This document shows, piece after piece, positions 5,955 through 8,036 of a stretch of 8,036 bases of DNA; the stretch's first letter is position 1, and the number at the start of each line of letters is the position of its first letter. Under the pieces are notes generated by a model. It made no database searches. It saw nothing but the letters and a program-made list of their open reading frames with translations, and was not told the origin of the DNA. Source of the stretch: an uncultured Moheibacter sp. (GTDB taxonomy: Bacteria; Bacteroidota; Bacteroidia; Flavobacteriales; Weeksellaceae); assembly GCA_937875605.1 (NCBI GenBank), contig CALLXZ010000465.1:1-8036 (forward strand), read 5' to 3'. Position numbers and translations under genes: made by a program.

Positions 5955-7030
5955 ACAAAAATTACTTTGGTGTGATCATGGCGGGAGGCATTGGCTCCCG
6001 GTTTTGGCCGCTCAGTACGACAGAATATCCGAAACAATTTCATGATATATTGGGAACGGGACGTACGTTTTTACAAAATACGTTTGACCGGTTGAAGAAA
6101 ATTATTCCTACAGAACAAATTTACGTAATAACGTTGGAAGAATATGTGGATCTGACATTGCAACAACTTCCTGAATTGGCAGAAAATCAAATAATTGCGG
6201 AACCAAGCGGTATGAATACCGCGCCTTGTAATCTATATGCCGCAAAATTGATTCAGGAATTGAATCCTGACGCAAACATCGTAGTAGCCCCATCGGATCA
6301 CTTGATTTTAAACGAAGATATTTTCATTGAAAAATTACAATTGGCGTTAGACGAATGTGAAAAGAAGGAAGAATTAATCACATTGGGTATCCAGCCAACC
6401 CGTCCCGATACCGGATACGGATACATACAGTTTTTGGAGAATTCGAAATCTGACATCAAAAAAGTTAAAACCTTTACGGAAAAACCCGGAGAGGAATTGG
6501 CAGAAGTTTTATTTAAATCGGGCGATTTTCTATGGAATGCCGGAATATTTGTTTGGAAAGCCAGTACTATTTTGAATTCATTTCAGCAACACCTTCCGGA
6601 AATGTTCGAATCCTTTCAGAAAATCAACAATCCGTTGAATTCCGAAAAAGGAAAAAAAGAAATTAAATCAGTTTATTCGACTGTTCAGATGATTTCTATT
6701 GACAAAGGAATTTTAGAAAAAGCCGATAACGTTTATGTTATCCCGTCCTCTTTTGGCTGGTCCGATTTGGGGACATGGAAATCGCTTTATGAAAATTCGG
6801 AGAAAAACGAAGGGAACAATTTCAAGAAAGGAAAATACATTTTAACGTATAATACAAACGATTCGTTGATTTATACTTCTCAAAACAAAGCAATAGTAGT
6901 GGACGGGCTGGAAAACTATATCGTGGTTAACACACGCAGAGCGCTTTTGATTTGCCCAATGGAGAAGGATCAGATGATCAAAGCATTTGTAAGTGACTTG
7001 AAATTAAATAAAGGGGAGAAATTTACTTGA
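5951..7030 (+). CDS. manC: Mannose-1-phosphate guanylyltransferase (GDP-mannose pyrophosphorylase)
   Basis: The enzyme makes GDP-mannose from GTP and mannose-1-phosphate, supplying mannose and, through GDP-mannose dehydratase routes, fucose-type sugars for surface glycans. The 359-residue protein has the sugar-nucleotide pyrophosphorylase signature GGIGSRFWPLS followed by PKQF (12-30), APSDH (113-117) with metal-binding D116, PDTGYGYI (152-159), FTEKP (175-179), LWNAGIF (194-200) and GWSDLGTW (269-276). A short left-handed-helix-like C-terminal part completes it. The phosphomannose isomerase domain of bifunctional ManC/AlgA proteins (about 470 residues) is absent, so this is the single-function form. 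The ATG at 5951 overlaps the SprT-like stop as ATGA, indicating coupled translation. The 3' end overlaps the convergent oxygenase gene by 8 bp, with no terminator between them. Confidence 0.95.
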   Translation: MNKNYFGVIMAGGIGSRFWPLSTTEYPKQFHDILGTGRTFLQNTFDRLKKIIPTEQIYVITLEEYVDLTLQQLPELAENQIIAEPSGMNTAPCNLYAAKLIQELNPDANIVVAPSDHLILNEDIFIEKLQLALDECEKKEELITLGIQPTRPDTGYGYIQFLENSKSDIKKVKTFTEKPGEELAEVLFKSGDFLWNAGIFVWKASTILNSFQQHLPEMFESFQKINNPLNSEKGKKEIKSVYSTVQMISIDKGILEKADNVYVIPSSFGWSDLGTWKSLYENSEKNEGNNFKKGKYILTYNTNDSLIYTSQNKAIVVDGLENYIVVNTRRALLICPMEKDQMIKAFVSDLKLNKGEKFT

Positions 7031-7892
7031 TTCCTAATTTCCGGTGTGCTTTTCGGTATGCCCAATTTTCTTTATAATCAATCCATTTCTGACCACGGAT
7101 TTTTCGGATGAAATTGTCCAAATGACGCATAAAGAAAATATTATACATCATCCCTAGGAAACGCCTTGGATCTTGTGGCAAAGCACGTAATGACATGGAA
7201 AATCCGCCGTTTACGTAGGAAATGTAATGCCACCATTCGCCCGGAATGTAAAGCGCATCACCATGCTGCATATTGGCCTCAAATCCTTGCGCATTTTTTA
7301 GAGCCGGATACTTATCAAAATCGGGATTATTCATATCGATGCTCTCAATGTTACAGATGGACATCGGAACTTTATAAAGATTGGTATTTTGTTCAGGACC
7401 AAACAATAAGACACGTTTGTGCCCTTCGAAGTGAATGTGCAGATTATCCCCCAAATCGATGTCGTAGTGCATAAAGGTATGTGCCTTGCTTCCTCCGAAA
7501 AACAAAGCCGGAATCCGTTTGAAATAATTCATCCCGATGTCCGGATATTCGAAATCCTTTTCCAATTGGGGTAAATTGTCTTTGACCATATAGAAGAAAA
7601 TCCGCAAATCCGTTGGCTCATTTTTTTGGAGTTTGTCGAGGTATTCGCCCATCTTCATGTGCGTCACCGGTTCGTAGGAACTTTTGTTTCCTTTGGTAGG
7701 TTCGTTGTTGTAAAGTGGAACGACTTGATGGCCGGCAATTTCTTTGATGTACTCAAAACGCCATTTGTCGTTCCAATCATCGGTCAAACCCTCTATTAAA
7801 ACAGGTTTTTTCTTTTTTAAATAATTCTTTACAAATTCTTCCTTCGTGATTCCCCGTACTCGGTCTACGGGAGGCAAATTGAACTTTCCCAT
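7023..7892 (-). CDS. Cupin_8/JmjC-type putative Fe(II)/2-oxoglutarate oxygenase
   Basis: The 289-residue protein belongs to the cupin-like (PF13621)/JmjC group. The double-stranded beta-helix region carries an iron triad: H142 and D144 in MHYDIDLGDN and a distal H222 in YIPGEWWHYISYV. K159 in GHKRVLLFGP is the probable 2-oxoglutarate-binding lysine. The N-terminal KKPVLIEGLTDDW is the usual entry motif of the family. Known relatives hydroxylate protein or RNA targets (factor-inhibiting HIF, TYW5, ribosomal oxygenases); which target applies here cannot be read from sequence. A basic, aromatic C-terminal tail (about 255-289) extends past the barrel. It follows an unidentified partial gene on the same strand by 24 bp. 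TAAACTTTG just upstream of the ATG is near the -7 consensus but one base too long. Its 3' end overlaps that of manC. Confidence 0.85.
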   Translation of the reverse strand: MGKFNLPPVDRVRGITKEEFVKNYLKKKKPVLIEGLTDDWNDKWRFEYIKEIAGHQVVPLYNNEPTKGNKSSYEPVTHMKMGEYLDKLQKNEPTDLRIFFYMVKDNLPQLEKDFEYPDIGMNYFKRIPALFFGGSKAHTFMHYDIDLGDNLHIHFEGHKRVLLFGPEQNTNLYKVPMSICNIESIDMNNPDFDKYPALKNAQGFEANMQHGDALYIPGEWWHYISYVNGGFSMSLRALPQDPRRFLGMMYNIFFMRHLDNFIRKIRGQKWIDYKENWAYRKAHRKLGIK

Positions 7893-7916
7893 GATGATTC
7901 AAAGTTTAAAATTGTA

Positions 7917-8036
7917 TTAATTTTTATAAGCCGAATTGATTTTATCCACCAAATATTTTCTTCCAATCAATTCCGAACAAGTTAAAATTGCTCCGATCGT
8001 AACACCCAAAATTCCGTGCATACTGATGCTTTGTCC
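7917..8036 (-). CDS. C-terminal end of an unidentified protein (5' end outside the window)
   Basis: The last 39 codons and the TAA of a minus-strand gene are visible; the frame is open to the window edge. The peptide begins GQSISMHGILGVTIGAIL, contains a moderately hydrophobic glycine-rich stretch, and ends in a charged tail KYLVDKINSAYKN. The hydrophobic part could be a membrane segment or a buried core helix. I do not recognise the family from so short a piece. The gene is followed 24 bp later by the Cupin_8-type gene on the same strand with no terminator between, so the two may be co-transcribed. Confidence 0.6.
   Translation of the reverse strand, partial: GQSISMHGILGVTIGAILTCSELIGRKYLVDKINSAYKN

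Noticed and set aside
7166..7474. 102-codon plus-strand open frame opposite the oxygenase gene
   Set aside because: Its composition is rich in Cys, His and Arg in no ordered pattern, as expected from antisense reading of the oxygenase; no zinc-finger spacing is seen.

Overview
The window looks like ordinary chromosomal DNA from a member of the Bacteroidota, most probably order Flavobacteriales. The evidence is AT-rich sequence with A-rich leaders and no clear Shine-Dalgarno sites, several matches to the Bacteroidota -7 promoter element TAnnTTTG, and flavobacterial-looking MutL, RibH and SprT-like proteins. I cannot name the genus. No rRNA, tRNA, CRISPR array, insertion sequence or phage gene is visible.

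Layout. (1) Positions 4-3018, minus strand: a membrane-anchored YfgM-like TPR protein, lumazine synthase (ribH, GTG start, overlapping the TPR gene by 17 bp) and mutL. A 35-bp heptamer repeat tract and a second promoter-like element lie between ribH and mutL. (2) Positions 3093-5304, minus strand: an MlaE-type permease, an MlaF-type ATPase (stop and start codons share one base) and, 18 bp further on, an outer-membrane beta-barrel protein. The only terminator hairpin of the unit lies after the barrel gene. (3) Positions 5358-7030, plus strand: an SprT-like zinc protease and a GDP-mannose pyrophosphorylase (manC) joined by an ATGA overlap. This unit diverges from mlaE across only 53 bp. (4) Positions 7023-8036, minus strand: the 3' end of an unidentified gene, then a JmjC/Cupin_8-type putative oxygenase whose end overlaps the end of manC by 8 bp.

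The genes cover unrelated housekeeping jobs: mismatch repair, riboflavin synthesis, envelope lipid trafficking and nucleotide-sugar supply. I see no defence system, mobile element or clearly new multi-gene system. The points most worth a second look are a MutL whose C-terminal endonuclease and metal-site motifs are all substituted, the heptamer tract that puts stop codons in every frame of both strands, the outer-membrane barrel that seems to belong to the MlaEF transcription unit, and promoter-like elements only a few bases from start codons, which suggest near-leaderless mRNAs.
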